Positions 1 through 10,391 of a DNA stretch of 64,000 nt are shown here, piece after piece; position 1 is the stretch's first letter, and the number at the start of each line of letters is the position of its first letter. Made by a program: the position numbers and the translations under genes. The stretch is from Streptomyces phaeoluteigriseus (GTDB lineage Bacteria; Actinomycetota; Actinomycetes; Streptomycetales; Streptomycetaceae). The stretch lies in assembly GCF_001896135.2 (NCBI RefSeq), contig NZ_MPOH02000015.1, positions 727,150-791,149 on the forward strand. The letters run 5' to 3'. The notes under the pieces were generated by a model. That model was not told where the DNA came from and made no database searches. It was given only the letters and a program-made list of their open reading frames with translations.

Positions 1-127
1 GTCCGGGACCTCCGCGGTCCGGCCCTCCACGGTCTCGGAGGCGGTCACCGGACGACGGGCCCATGCCGCCGCCCCCGCCTCCTCCGCCGCCACCGCCGGA
101 CGGGCCGGGCGGGGGCCGGTGAGTCAC
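1..127 (-). CDS. Partial Gly/Pro-rich protein, N-terminus only
   Basis: An open frame begins with GTG at 127 and runs off the left edge after 42 codons. Its GTG overlaps the TGA of the upstream membrane-protein gene (GTGA), which suggests translational coupling. The visible residues are a low-complexity Pro/Gly stretch with about ten consecutive glycines, followed by Arg/Asp/Gly-rich sequence. I do not recognise the family and infer no function. It could be a spurious frame in GC-rich DNA; the coupled start is the main support. Confidence 0.35.
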   Translation of the reverse strand, partial: MTHRPPPGPSGGGGGGGGGGGMGPSSGDRLRDRGGPDRGGPG

Positions 128-501
128 GGAAGTGTGTGGTGGAGGCAGACGAGCACGGCCAGTGCGACGGCCGCGGCCGGCAACCCCAGCAACGCGAACC
201 GGGCGGCTCGGGCGAGACGGCGGATGCCGGGGGCGAAGTACAGGGGTGTCAGCACGGCCGCGACGCCGCCGACCTGGAACAGGGTGACTCGCGCCCACGC
301 TGACCATTCCCTCATCGGCTGGGCCCAGGCGGCGGAGAGAAGGGTCAGGAGAAGGAGGGGGCCGAACGCGATCAGTGCCGCCCAGCTCCAGAACAACACG
401 GCGAGGGGGAGACACGCGGGCCAGTCGCCGAGGTCGCGGGGCTTGACGTTCCGTCGTACGTTCACGGATCCAGCCTGCGGTCGGCGCCCGGACGGCGGCA
501 T
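124..501 (-). CDS. Small membrane protein, three predicted TM segments
   Basis: The 125-residue product has a short basic N-terminus and hydrophobic stretches at about residues 29-55, 72-90 and 98-120, so it should be an integral membrane protein. No catalytic motif is visible and I do not recognise the family. The gene is divergent from serB and its stop overlaps the GTG of the next gene downstream. A GTG about 16 codons in (at ...NVRRNVKPRD) is an alternative start; neither start has a convincing ribosome-binding site. Confidence 0.55.
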   Translation of the reverse strand: MPPSGRRPQAGSVNVRRNVKPRDLGDWPACLPLAVLFWSWAALIAFGPLLLLTLLSAAWAQPMREWSAWARVTLFQVGGVAAVLTPLYFAPGIRRLARAARFALLGLPAAAVALAVLVCLHHTLP

Positions 502-646
502 GAGTGCGCCTACTCATCCAGGCCGCGCCCGCTACCTACCGCCGCTCCTCGTCGGGCCCGCCTCACGCGAGACACCCTCCGTTCCGTGTCCGCCAGGCGG
601 ACCTCGGCGGCGGGAGGCACTGGGTGCCGGATACGGTGGGTACACC

Positions 647-1873
647 ATGAGCGCTTCGCAGACCTCGCCGACCTCGCCCTCCGATGTCCCGACTCTCCTT
701 GTCAAGATCTTCGGCAAGGACAGGCCGGGTATCACGGCGGGCCTCTTCGACACCCTCGCCGCCTACTCCGTCGACGTGGTCGACATCGAGCAGGTCGTCA
801 CCCGTGGCCGCATGGTGCTGTGCGCGCTCGTGACCGAGCCGCCGCGCGGGCTGGAGGGGGACCTGCGGTCGACCGTCCACAGCTGGGCGGAGTCGATGAA
901 GATGCAGGCCGAGATCATCTCCGGCCTCGGCGACAACCGGCCGCGCGGTCTCGGGCGGTCCCTGGTCACCGTGCTCGGGCATCCGCTCACCGCGGAGGCC
1001 ACGGCGTCCGTCGCCGCCACGATCACCAAGGTCGGCGGCAACATCGACCGCATCTTCCGGCTCGCGAAGTACCCGGTCACCGCCGTCGAGTTCGCGGTCT
1101 CCGGGGTGGAGACCGCGCCACTGCGCACCGCGCTGGTCACCGACGCGGCGGCACTCGGTGTCGACGTCGCCGTGGTGGCCGCGGGTCTGCACCGGCGTGC
1201 CCAGCGGCTCGTCGTCATGGACGTCGACTCCACGCTCATCCAGGACGAGGTGATCGAACTCTTCGCGGCGCACGTCGGCTGCGAGAACGAGGTCGCCGAG
1301 GTGACCGCCGCGGCGATGCGCGGCGAGCTGGACTTCGAGCAGTCGCTGCACGCGCGGGTGGCGCTGTTGGGGGGACTGGACGCCTCGGTCGTGGACAAGG
1401 TGCGCGCCGAGGTGCGGCTGACGCCGGGCGCCCGCACCCTGATCCGTACGCTGAAGCGGCTGGGCTACCAGGTGGGCGTCGTCTCCGGCGGCTTCACCCA
1501 GGTCACCGACGACCTCAAGGAACGGCTGGGCCTGGACTTCGCGCAGGCCAACACCCTGGAGATCGTCGACGGGAAGCTGACCGGCCGGGTCACCGGGGAG
1601 ATCGTGGACCGCGCGGGCAAGGCGCGGCTGCTGCGCAGGTTCGCCGCGGAGGCGGGCGTACCGCTGTCGCAGACGGTGGCGATCGGTGACGGCGCCAATG
1701 ATCTGGACATGCTGAACGCGGCCGGACTCGGGGTCGCCTTCAACGCCAAGCCGGTGGTGCGCGAGGCCGCGCACACCGCGGTGAACGTGCCGTTCCTGGA
1801 CACCGTCCTGTATCTGCTGGGCGTCACCCGGGAAGAGGTCGAGGCGGCGGACACGCACGACGACCAGGAGTGA
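647..1873 (+). CDS. serB: Phosphoserine phosphatase SerB (ACT-ACT-HAD)
   Basis: It catalyses the last step of serine synthesis, hydrolysing O-phosphoserine in the cytoplasm. The 408-residue protein has two N-terminal ACT-type regulatory domains (about residues 14-180) and a C-terminal HAD phosphatase domain. HAD motif I is DVDSTLIQDE, with the nucleophile Asp near residue 192; motif IV is GDGANDLDML. This is the SerB2-like architecture of actinobacteria, where the ACT domains are expected to sense serine. The open frame extends far upstream, but ATG 647 is where family homology begins and has a GGTGGG about seven bases before it. An inverted-repeat terminator follows the stop. Confidence 0.93.
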   Translation: MSASQTSPTSPSDVPTLLVKIFGKDRPGITAGLFDTLAAYSVDVVDIEQVVTRGRMVLCALVTEPPRGLEGDLRSTVHSWAESMKMQAEIISGLGDNRPRGLGRSLVTVLGHPLTAEATASVAATITKVGGNIDRIFRLAKYPVTAVEFAVSGVETAPLRTALVTDAAALGVDVAVVAAGLHRRAQRLVVMDVDSTLIQDEVIELFAAHVGCENEVAEVTAAAMRGELDFEQSLHARVALLGGLDASVVDKVRAEVRLTPGARTLIRTLKRLGYQVGVVSGGFTQVTDDLKERLGLDFAQANTLEIVDGKLTGRVTGEIVDRAGKARLLRRFAAEAGVPLSQTVAIGDGANDLDMLNAAGLGVAFNAKPVVREAAHTAVNVPFLDTVLYLLGVTREEVEAADTHDDQE

Positions 1874-1888
1874 CCGAGGACGACCGCG

Positions 1889-1911
1889 GGGCCCGGCGTG
1901 ATGCCGGGCCC
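1889..1911. terminator. Bidirectional hairpin terminator
   Basis: A perfect 9-bp stem (GGGCCCGGC/GCCGGGCCC) with a 5-base loop lies between the converging ends of serB and the SixA-type gene. No strong T-run follows, which is usual for Streptomyces terminators. Confidence 0.6.
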
Positions 1912-1931
1912 TCACGCATGCCGTGCCGGTG

Positions 1932-2450
1932 TCACTCGGACGGCGCCCAGTAGTCGACCAGCGTGGCCGCGCCCGGCTCCAGGGACTTCCAGGAGCCGTC
2001 GAAGGCCAGGACGGCGAAGGCGGCGGCGGGGAAGCCGCGGCGGGTCATCCGCTCGCGGGCGTCGTCCTCGGCGGCGCCGGAGAGGATCTCGGCGAGGCCC
2101 TCGATGCCCGGGTTGTGGCCCACCAGGACGATGTTGCGCACGTCGTCCTGCATCTCGTTGAGCAGGGCGATCAGCTCGCCGGGAGAGGCCTCGTAGATCC
2201 GCTCCTCGTAGACCGTCTTCGGTCGGCGCGGGAACTCGTGGACGGCGAGTTTCCACGTCTCGCGGGTGCGGGTCGCGGTGGAACACAGGGCCAGCTCGAC
2301 GGGGATGCCGGTGTCGGTCAGCTTGCGTCCGGCGACGGCTGCGTCCTGGCGGCCCCGGTCAGCGAGCGGTCGCTCGTGGTCGGTCACCTGTGGCCAGTCG
2401 GCTTTCGCATGCCGGAAGAGGACGATCCTGCGGGATTCTGCGACGCTCAT
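1932..2450 (-). CDS. SixA-type histidine phosphatase family protein
   Basis: The 172-residue protein has the phosphohistidine phosphatase signature near its N-terminus (LFRHAKADW, catalytic His in RHAK) and the second His in VGHNPG. Its length and the compact single domain fit SixA-like members of the histidine phosphatase superfamily, which remove phosphate from phosphohistidine or small phosphoesters. It is converging with serB but not in its operon. The physiological substrate cannot be told from the sequence. Confidence 0.82.
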   Translation of the reverse strand: MSVAESRRIVLFRHAKADWPQVTDHERPLADRGRQDAAVAGRKLTDTGIPVELALCSTATRTRETWKLAVHEFPRRPKTVYEERIYEASPGELIALLNEMQDDVRNIVLVGHNPGIEGLAEILSGAAEDDARERMTRRGFPAAAFAVLAFDGSWKSLEPGAATLVDYWAPSE

Positions 2451-2555
2451 GGCTCCCAGCTTCGCATGAAACAGGCCATGCGGCGCAGGGAGTTGACATG
2501 CGCCTTCACCTGAGGTCAGGGCGTGAAGCGTGCAGCCGGGGCGTGATCGACAGCG

Positions 2556-2762
2556 CTAGCGCGCGACGAGCTGCCGTACGCGGTCGACGAGGTCCGTGAT
2601 CGCCGGGTCCCCGGAGGCCGCCTGGGCGTCGGACGGGTTCAGTATCAGCGCGAGGAGGGCCACGAAGGCCAGGATCGGCAGGGCCAGCGCCCACCAGGGC
2701 AGCCGGACACCGACGCCGCCCGGGGCGGCCGGGAGGGGCCGGGTGTGCGTTGGGGCCGACAT
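2556..2762 (-). CDS. Small single-pass membrane protein
   Basis: The 68-residue product has a Pro-rich N-terminus, one strong hydrophobic segment at about residues 21-43 (LPWWALALPILAFVALLAL) and a short C-terminal tail ending VDRVRQLVAR. The ATG at 2762 was chosen because GGAGG precedes it by seven bases; a longer frame upstream lacks this. The ends in AQAA could suggest a cleavable signal, but the segment starts too far in for certainty. I do not recognise the family. Confidence 0.6.
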   Translation of the reverse strand: MSAPTHTRPLPAAPGGVGVRLPWWALALPILAFVALLALILNPSDAQAASGDPAITDLVDRVRQLVAR

Positions 2763-2934
2763 GATCGCCTCCGCTGGTCTTCGAGGGGTCCGGGCCGCGT
2801 CACGCGGCCACATCTCGAAGGTACGGACCCGGCGGCCCCCGTCCCATCCGGCGATCCACCCACTTGACCCTGACCCTCACCCCCTAGGGGACAGGGGGGT
2901 TAACCCCACCGTCCCCACCCGGGGCCGGGCCGCG

Positions 2935-3051
2935 TCAGGGGGAGGCGATGGTGGCGATGATCCCGATGATCACAAAAATGAGGAGGAACGAGCCGAAGAC
3001 GAGCAGCATCTTCTTCTGGCCGTCCTTGGGATGCGGGTCGAGCACTGGCAT
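2935..3051 (-). CDS. SGM_5486-type transporter-associated small protein
   Basis: A 38-residue peptide with a charged N-terminus (MPVLDPHPKDGQKK) and one transmembrane helix (LLVFGSFLLIFVIIGIIATI). It matches my memory of the SGM_5486 family, tiny actinomycete proteins encoded next to a transporter. It lies 69 bases downstream of the CynX/NimT-like exporter on the same strand, so it is probably co-transcribed and may accompany that exporter in the membrane. Function is not established. Confidence 0.72.
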   Translation of the reverse strand: MPVLDPHPKDGQKKMLLVFGSFLLIFVIIGIIATIASP

Positions 3052-3120
3052 GCGCCCAGTCTCGCACCCGGCGCACGATGCGCTTCCCGCGGGGTCGGCG
3101 GGCGAGGAGAGGGCGCACCC

Positions 3121-4434
3121 TCAGCGGGCGGCCTCGTCCTCCACCGTGCGGTCGCGGCCGGCGAGGACACCCACGGCCATCTGCGGGATCATCAGCGCCG
3201 CCATCAGCGCGAGAGGCAGGCCCCAGCCGCCGCTGTGCTGGTAGAGCACGCCCACCAGGAGCGGGCCCGGGATCGACAGCAGGTAGCCGGCGCTCTGCGC
3301 GAAGGCCGACAGCTGGGCCACTCCCCCGCCGGTCCTGGCGCGCATCCCGACCAGGGTGAGGGCGAGCGGGAAGGCGCAGTTGGAGACGCCGAGCAGCAGG
3401 GCCCAGGCCCAGGCTCCGGCGACGGGCGCGAGGTACAGACCGGCGTACCCGACGAGACCGCACAGGCCGAGGGCTACGACGATGGGGCCCTGGTGCGGCA
3501 GCCGGGTCGCCACGCGCGGGATGACGAAGGCCAGCGGCACCCCCATCACCATGGTGACGGCCAGGAGCAGTCCCGCCGTGCTCGCGGGCACGCCCGCGTC
3601 GCGGAAGATCTGCGGCATCCAGCCCATGGTGATGTAGGCGGCGGTGGCCTGGAGCCCGAAGAAGACGGCGAGCGCCCAGGCGGTACGGCTGCGGGTGATG
3701 CGCAGGACGGCCGGTGCCTCCCCGCGCGCGGAGGCCTGCCCGGCGGGCGTCGTCCCCCGCTCCCGGGCCGCCAGCGGCAGCCACGGCAGTACGGCCGCTG
3801 CCGCCAGGCCCGCCCAGACCGCCAGCCCGGTCCGCCAGTCGCCGCCCAGCGCGTCGGTCATGGGCACGGTGACCGCGGCGGCGGCCGAGGTACCGAGGGC
3901 GAGGGCCATCGAGTACAGGCCGGTCATGGAACCGACGCGGTCGGGGAACCAGCGTTTGACGATGACCGGCATCAGCACGTTGCTGACGGCGATGCCCATG
4001 AGGGCCAGGGCGCTGGCGGCGAGGAAGCCTGCCGTACCGCCCGCGTACGGCCGTACGAGCAGGCCCGCGGTGATGGCGGCCATGCCCGCGCAGACCACCG
4101 CGCCGGCGCCGAAACGGCGGGCGAGGCGGGGCGCCATGACGCCGAAGACGGCGAAGCAGAGCGGGGGCACGGAGGTGAGGAGGCCGGCCACGCTGCCGCT
4201 CATGCCGAGGCCGTCGCGGACCTCTTCGAGGAGGGCACCGAGGCTGGTGATGGCGGGGCGCAGGTTGAGGGCGGCGAGCACGATGCCGACGACCACCAGG
4301 CGGGTCGCCCACGCGCGCGGGACGGGCGGCCGGGGCACCGGGCGTCCCCGGAGGGCCGGGCCCTCGCCGGCCGGCGGGGGTCCCTCGGTCGCGGGGGCCG
4401 TGTCGCGCGTGCTCGTGGTGTCCTTGCTCGCCAT
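3121..4434 (-). CDS. CynX/NimT family MFS transporter
   Basis: The product has about 437 residues and twelve expected hydrophobic segments. It has the family hallmark LNLRPAITSLGALLEEV in the first helix. Members move small anions or drugs (cyanate, 2-nitroimidazole) across the inner membrane, probably outward. The start is taken at the Met of MASKDT; two further in-frame ATGs lie 3 and 4 codons upstream. A -10-like TATGAT ends only 10 to 15 bases before these codons, so the mRNA may be leaderless or nearly so. The gene is divergent from a GntR/FCD regulator and an inverted repeat lies between them, so local control is likely. The substrate is unknown. Confidence 0.82.
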   Translation of the reverse strand: MASKDTTSTRDTAPATEGPPPAGEGPALRGRPVPRPPVPRAWATRLVVVGIVLAALNLRPAITSLGALLEEVRDGLGMSGSVAGLLTSVPPLCFAVFGVMAPRLARRFGAGAVVCAGMAAITAGLLVRPYAGGTAGFLAASALALMGIAVSNVLMPVIVKRWFPDRVGSMTGLYSMALALGTSAAAAVTVPMTDALGGDWRTGLAVWAGLAAAAVLPWLPLAARERGTTPAGQASARGEAPAVLRITRSRTAWALAVFFGLQATAAYITMGWMPQIFRDAGVPASTAGLLLAVTMVMGVPLAFVIPRVATRLPHQGPIVVALGLCGLVGYAGLYLAPVAGAWAWALLLGVSNCAFPLALTLVGMRARTGGGVAQLSAFAQSAGYLLSIPGPLLVGVLYQHSGGWGLPLALMAALMIPQMAVGVLAGRDRTVEDEAAR

Positions 4435-4454
4435 GCCGCCCATCATAGAATCAT

Positions 4455-4476
4455 GGGATGATTGGTTGTCCATCCC
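4455..4476. promoter_or_regulatory. Candidate GntR operator between exporter and regulator
   Basis: GGGATG at 4455-4460 and CATCCC at 4471-4476 form an inverted repeat with a 10-base AT-richer centre (ATTGGTTGTC), 21 bases from the exporter start and 40 from the regulator start. On the exporter strand it covers the region where a -35 box would sit. GntR/FCD regulators typically bind such short palindromes next to their own gene; assignment to this regulator is inferred from position. Confidence 0.45.
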
Positions 4477-4516
4477 CGGGTGCCCGCTGCCGGTCCGGCC
4501 CGTGCGAAGGTGTGCC

Positions 4517-5206
4517 ATGCCCCTGAGCCATCCCCGTCGCTCGGCGCTGTCCGAGCAGGTCATCGCCGCGCTACGCACCCAGATCACCTCGGGCGAGTGG
4601 CCGGTGGGCTCGCGCATCCCGACGGAGCCGGAGCTGGTCGGGCAGCTGGGCGTCGCGCGCAACACCGTCCGCGAGGCCGTCCGCGCGCTCGCGCACAACG
4701 GCCTGCTGGACATCCGCCAGGGCTCGGGCACCTACGTGGTGGCGACCAGCGAGCTGGCGGGCGTGATGCACCGCCGTTTCGCGGACGCCGACCCGCGGCA
4801 CATCGCGGAACTGCGCGCCACCCTGGAGTCGGGCGCGGCACGCCTGGCCGCCGAGCGGCGTACGGAGAAGGACCTCAGGCAGCTGGACACGCTGCTGCTG
4901 CGTCGCGAGGAGGCGTGGAGGTCGGGGGACGCCGAGGCCTTCGTGACGGCGGACGCGACCTTCCATCTGGCGGTGGTGGCCGCCTCCCACAACGACGCGA
5001 TGACCGCCATGTACGCCGATCTCGGCGAGGTCCTGCGGGACTGGCTGCGCGCGGACGTCGGCGAGGAGCTGACGCCGGAGACGCACATGGACCACACACG
5101 GCTCGTCGACGCGATCCGCGCGGGGGACGCGGAGACGGCGGCCGTGGAGGCGGCGAGCTATCCCTTCCTGTGCCGGCCCGGACGGTTCACACCCGCTGGT
5201 GGCTGA
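4517..5206 (+). CDS. GntR/FCD-family transcriptional regulator
   Basis: The 229-residue protein has an N-terminal winged helix-turn-helix (about residues 8-75; PTEPELVGQLGVARNTVREA and the wing IRQGSGTYVV) and a C-terminal FCD ligand-binding domain of FadR type. The FCD fold usually binds a metal and a small organic acid through conserved Asp and His residues; DATFHLAVVAASHN is visible here. It is divergent from the CynX/NimT exporter and is the likely regulator of it. GAAGG lies about seven bases before the ATG. Its last 20 bases overlap the converging secreted-protein gene. Confidence 0.85.
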   Translation: MPLSHPRRSALSEQVIAALRTQITSGEWPVGSRIPTEPELVGQLGVARNTVREAVRALAHNGLLDIRQGSGTYVVATSELAGVMHRRFADADPRHIAELRATLESGAARLAAERRTEKDLRQLDTLLLRREEAWRSGDAEAFVTADATFHLAVVAASHNDAMTAMYADLGEVLRDWLRADVGEELTPETHMDHTRLVDAIRAGDAETAAVEAASYPFLCRPGRFTPAGG

Positions 5207-5537
5207 CCCAGGCCGTGCCGACCTCCTTCCAGCAGCGCCCGGTCAGCAGTACGGTCACGGCGGGTCCCACGTCGGCGGGGGCGCTGTCGGTGTCGAGGTC
5301 CCACCAGCGCGCGCACTCGATGTGCAGGCGCACCCGGTCGGTGGCGGCGTGGGGGTTGTGGCAGTAGGCGGTCACCCGGGACCCCACGACGCTGGTCCGG
5401 CACTCCGCGGCAGACGGTTCCTCGGGTACGGCGGCGGACCCTGCCGCCGCGCGCGCGTGGGGCAGCGCGTCGTACGGCAGGGACAGGACGAGGCAGACGG
5501 CGACGGTCACTGGGGCCACGCTGCGGAACAGGCGCAC
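5187..5537 (-). CDS. Small secreted protein
   Basis: The 116-residue product starts at a GTG preceded by GGAGG at good spacing. It has a Sec-type signal (RLFRSVAPVTVAVCLVLSL, cleavage probably after the following Ala-rich stretch), then a domain with three Cys residues (in AECRT, AYCHN and GRCWK), some probably disulfide-bonded outside the cell. No known motif is recognised. The gene converges with the GntR gene and their coding ends overlap by 20 bases. Confidence 0.68.
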   Translation of the reverse strand: MRLFRSVAPVTVAVCLVLSLPYDALPHARAAAGSAAVPEEPSAAECRTSVVGSRVTAYCHNPHAATDRVRLHIECARWWDLDTDSAPADVGPAVTVLLTGRCWKEVGTAWVSHQRV

Positions 5538-5642
5538 AAAGGGACCTCCTCGGCCGGGCTGGGGAGGGAAGCGCCTGACGACGCTCACTTCAGAGTGCGG
5601 TGCGCGGCTGCTCCGCCGCCCGGCCGGGTACGCCGAACGGGT

Positions 5643-5681
5643 GACGCCCCGCTCCCCGCGCGAGGCGGGCGGCGGGGCGTC
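5643..5681 (-). terminator. Hairpin downstream of fabG-fabI
   Basis: GACGCCCCGC at 5643-5652 pairs with GCGGGGCGTC at 5672-5681, and the loop can fold further. It sits 18 bases beyond the fabI stop, so it probably ends the fabG-fabI transcript. Confidence 0.5.
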
Positions 5682-5698
5682 GACGAGCGGGCGGAGGA

Positions 5699-6466
5699 TC
5701 AGGCGCCGATGGCGTGCAGTCCGCCGTCCACATGGATGATCTCGCCGGTGGTCTTCGGGAACCAGTCGCTCAGCAGGGCGACGATGCCGCGGCCGGCCGG
5801 ATCGGGGTCCTTGAGGTCCCACTCGAGCGGGGAGCGGGTGTCCCACACGGCGGCCAGGTCGCCGAAGCCCGGGATGGACTTCGCGGCCATCGAGCCGAGG
5901 GGGCCCGCCGAGATGAGGTTGCAGCGGATGTTCTGCTTGCCCAGGTCGCGCGCCATGTAGCGGCTGGTGGCCTCCAGGGCGGCCTTCGCCGGGCCCATCC
6001 AGTCGTACTGCGGCCAGGCGTACTGCGCGTCGAAGGTGAGGCCGACGACGGAGCCGCCGTTCTGCATCAGCGGCAGGCAGGCCATGGTGAGCGACTTCAG
6101 GGAGAACGCCGAGACGTGCATGGCCGTGGCGACCGACTCGAACGGCGTGTTGAGGAAGTTGCCGCCGAGGGCGTCCTGCGGGGCGAAGCCGATGGAGTGC
6201 ACGACGCCGTCGAGGCCGCCCAGCTCCTCGCCGACGACGTCGGCCAGCCGGCCCAGGTGCTCGTCGTTGGTCACGTCCAGCTCGATGACCTTGGTGGGCT
6301 TGGGCAGCTTCCGGGCGATGCGCTCGGTCAGCGTGGGCCGCGGGAACGCGGTCAGGATGATCTCGGCGCCCTGCTCCTGCGCCAGCTTTGCGGCGTGGAA
6401 GGCGATGGAGGACTCCATCAGCACACCGGAGATCAGGACGCGCTTGCCCTCGAGAATTCCGCTCAT
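5699..6466 (-). CDS. fabI: Enoyl-[ACP] reductase FabI (InhA-type)
   Basis: It performs the final NADH-dependent reduction of each type II fatty-acid elongation round in the cytosol. The 255-residue protein has the FabI form of the dinucleotide loop (SGVLMESSIAFH) and the catalytic pair in YDWMGPAKAA, where Tyr and Lys are seven apart as in InhA. SIGFAPQDALGG and the C-terminal THGEI-like VDGGLHAIGA are also typical. It follows fabG by 5 bases, so one transcript makes both reductases. Confidence 0.94.
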   Translation of the reverse strand: MSGILEGKRVLISGVLMESSIAFHAAKLAQEQGAEIILTAFPRPTLTERIARKLPKPTKVIELDVTNDEHLGRLADVVGEELGGLDGVVHSIGFAPQDALGGNFLNTPFESVATAMHVSAFSLKSLTMACLPLMQNGGSVVGLTFDAQYAWPQYDWMGPAKAALEATSRYMARDLGKQNIRCNLISAGPLGSMAAKSIPGFGDLAAVWDTRSPLEWDLKDPDPAGRGIVALLSDWFPKTTGEIIHVDGGLHAIGA

Positions 6467-6471
6467 GGTGA

Positions 6472-7176
6472 TCAGTGACCCATTCCCAGTCCGCCGTCTA
6501 CGGGGATGACGGCTCCAGTGATGTACGAGGCGTCGTCCGAGGCGAGGAACCGCACCGTCGCGGCGATCTCGTCGGGCTGCGCGTACCGGCCGAGCGGCAC
6601 CTGCGAGACGATGTTCGCGCGCTGCTCGTCGGTGAGCGCCTGCGTCATGTCGGTGTCGACGAAGCCCGGCGCGACGACGTTGAAGGTGATGTTGCGCGAC
6701 CCCAGCTCACGGGCGAGGGAACGCGCGAAGCCCACCAGGCCGGCCTTGGAGGCGGCGTAGTTCGCCTGCCCCGCGGAGCCGAGCAGTCCGACCACCGAGG
6801 AGATGAGCACGACACGGCCCTTGCGGGCGCGCAGCATGCCGCGGTTGGCGCGCTTGACCACGCGGAAGGTGCCGGTGAGGTTGGTGTCGAGGACCGAGGT
6901 GAAGTCCTCCTCGGACATGCGCATCAGGAGCTGGTCCCTGGTGACGCCGGCGTTGGCGATCAGGACCTCGACCGGGCCGTGCTCGGCCTCGATCTCCTTG
7001 TAGGCCTGCTCCACCTGCTCGGAGTCGGTGATGTCGCACTTGACGGCCAAGAAGCCGGCCGGCGGCTCCCCCGACCGGTATGTGATCGCGACCTTGTCGC
7101 CGGCGTCGGCGAACGCGCGGGCGATGGCGAGGCCGATGCCTCGGTTGCCTCCGGTGACGAGAACCGAGCGGCTCAA
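6472..7176 (-). CDS. fabG: 3-oxoacyl-[ACP] reductase FabG
   Basis: It reduces 3-oxoacyl-ACP with NADPH in fatty-acid elongation. The 234-residue SDR has the cofactor motif TGGNRGIG, NAGVT, catalytic Ser in LISSVVG, YAASK and the C-terminal VDGGLGMGH. The TTG at 7176 is chosen as start (LSRSVLVTGG) because GGAAAGG lies upstream and the family begins there; an upstream ATG would add 18 residues unlike FabG. It is the first gene of the fabG-fabI pair. Confidence 0.93.
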   Translation of the reverse strand: MSRSVLVTGGNRGIGLAIARAFADAGDKVAITYRSGEPPAGFLAVKCDITDSEQVEQAYKEIEAEHGPVEVLIANAGVTRDQLLMRMSEEDFTSVLDTNLTGTFRVVKRANRGMLRARKGRVVLISSVVGLLGSAGQANYAASKAGLVGFARSLARELGSRNITFNVVAPGFVDTDMTQALTDEQRANIVSQVPLGRYAQPDEIAATVRFLASDDASYITGAVIPVDGGLGMGH

Positions 7177-7420
7177 CGGATCACCCTTTCCGTAGGGGTC
7201 TTGACACACCGCCCGAGACCTGACAGGCAAGGCGGCTTCCCTCGAAACCTATCGGTACGCCGACGCCCTCGGACATCAGGGCACCGACAGCGCGTCACGG
7301 GACTGGCTGTGGGGTTTCTACAGAAAGTTGCCGGAGCGGGCCGGAAAGCTGTGGTCCGGGGGTCCGCTCGCGCGACATGATCGGAGCCATCACAGGCGAC
7401 GACCACAGGGAGATACCCAG

Positions 7421-8940
<1,520 letters not shown>

Positions 8941-8944
<4 letters not shown>

Positions 8945-10335
8945 GCGCCCGTACCGACAAGCCGCACGAGGTCGTGGAGCGCGCGCTGGAGCTGTCGCGG
9001 GCCGACGGCTGTGTCGTGATCGCCGACGAGGAGTCCACCGCCAACCTGCGCTGGGCGGGCAACGCGCTGACCACCAACGGCGTCACGCGCGGGCGCACGC
9101 TCACCGTGATCGCGACCGTCGACGGCAAGGAGGGCACCGCCTCCGGGGTCGTGTCGCGGTCCGCGGTGACCGCGGACGAGCTGGAGCCGCTGGTGCGGGC
9201 CGCCGAGGCCGCCGCGCGCGGTGCCGCGCCCGCCGAGGACGCACAGCCGTTGGTGACGGGCGTGACGCAGTCCCCCGCCTTCACCGAGGCGCCCGTCGAA
9301 ACCTCCTCCGCGGTCTTCGCCGACTTCGCGCCGGCGCTGGGCGAGGCGTTCGCCCGCGCGCGGGCGGGCGGCCGGGAGTTGTACGGCTTCGCCAATCACG
9401 AGCTGGTGTCGACCTACCTGGGGACGTCGACGGGGCTGCGGCTGCGGCACGACCAGCCCACGGGGACGCTGGAGCTGAACGCCAAGTCGCCGGACCGTAC
9501 GCGTTCGGCGTGGGCGGGCCGCTCGACGCGGGACTTCAAGGACGTCGACCCGGCGGCGCTCGACGCCGAGCTGGCCGTACGGCTGGGCTGGGCGGAGCGG
9601 CGGATCGAGCTGCCCGCGGGGCGGTACGAGACGCTGCTGCCGCCGACCGCGGTCGCGGACCTGATGATCTACCAGCTGTGGTCGGCGTCGGGCCGGGACG
9701 CGGCCGAGGGGCGGACGGTGTTCTCCACGCCGGGCGGCGGCACGCGTCTCGGCGAGAGGCTGACGGAGCTGCCGCTGACGCTGCGCAGCGACCCGAACGA
9801 GCCGGGCCTGGAGTCGGCGCCGTTCGTCGTGGCGCACTCCTCGGGCGGTGACCGGTCGGTGTTCGACAACGGGCTGCCGATCCCGGCCACCGAGTGGATC
9901 CGCGGCGGCGAGCTGAGGCAGCTCACCACGAGTCGGCACAGCGCGGCCCTGACCGGTCTGCCGGTGGCTCCCGGTGCCGACAACCTCATCCTGGACGGCG
10001 GTTCCGACCGGTCGCTGGACGACATGGTCGCGAGCACCACGCGCGGGCTGCTGCTGACCTGCCTGTGGTACATCCGCGAGGTGGACCCGGCGACGCTGCT
10101 GCTGACCGGGCTGACCCGGGACGGCGTCTACCTCGTCGAGGACGGCGAGGTCGTGGGCGAGGTGACCAACTTCCGGTTCAACGAGTCCCCGGTCGACCTG
10201 CTGGGCCGGGCCACGGAGGCCGGGCGCACGGAGAAGACGCTGCCGAGGGAGTGGAGCGACTGGTTCACCAGGTCCGCGATGCCCGCGCTCAGGGTGCCGG
10301 ATTTCAATATGAGCTCTGTCAGTCAGGGCGTATAA
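8941..10335 (+). CDS. pmbA: TldE/PmbA-type partner subunit
   Basis: The 464-residue product belongs to the TldD/PmbA family but lacks the HExxxH motif, as expected for the TldE (PmbA) half that shapes the chamber while TldD holds the zinc. Its start overlaps the tldD stop by 4 bases. The C-terminal DGVYLVEDGEVVGEV... and NFRFNESP are family features. It ends 56 bases before tyrS, so it could read through into it. Confidence 0.88.
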
Positions 10336-10391
10336 CCTCGTAGCCGGTGGTCGCTCGACCGCCCGAAGATCTTCAAGGAGATACGAGAACA

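Noticed and set aside
119..646. Long in-frame extension of serB upstream of ATG 647
   Set aside because: The extension is Arg/Ala/Pro-rich, covers a gene on the other strand and has no SerB similarity; it is only an absence of stops.
10336..10391. T-box leader for tyrS
   Set aside because: Only 56 bases lie between pmbA and tyrS; a T-box with specifier loop would not fit, and no T-box core was seen.
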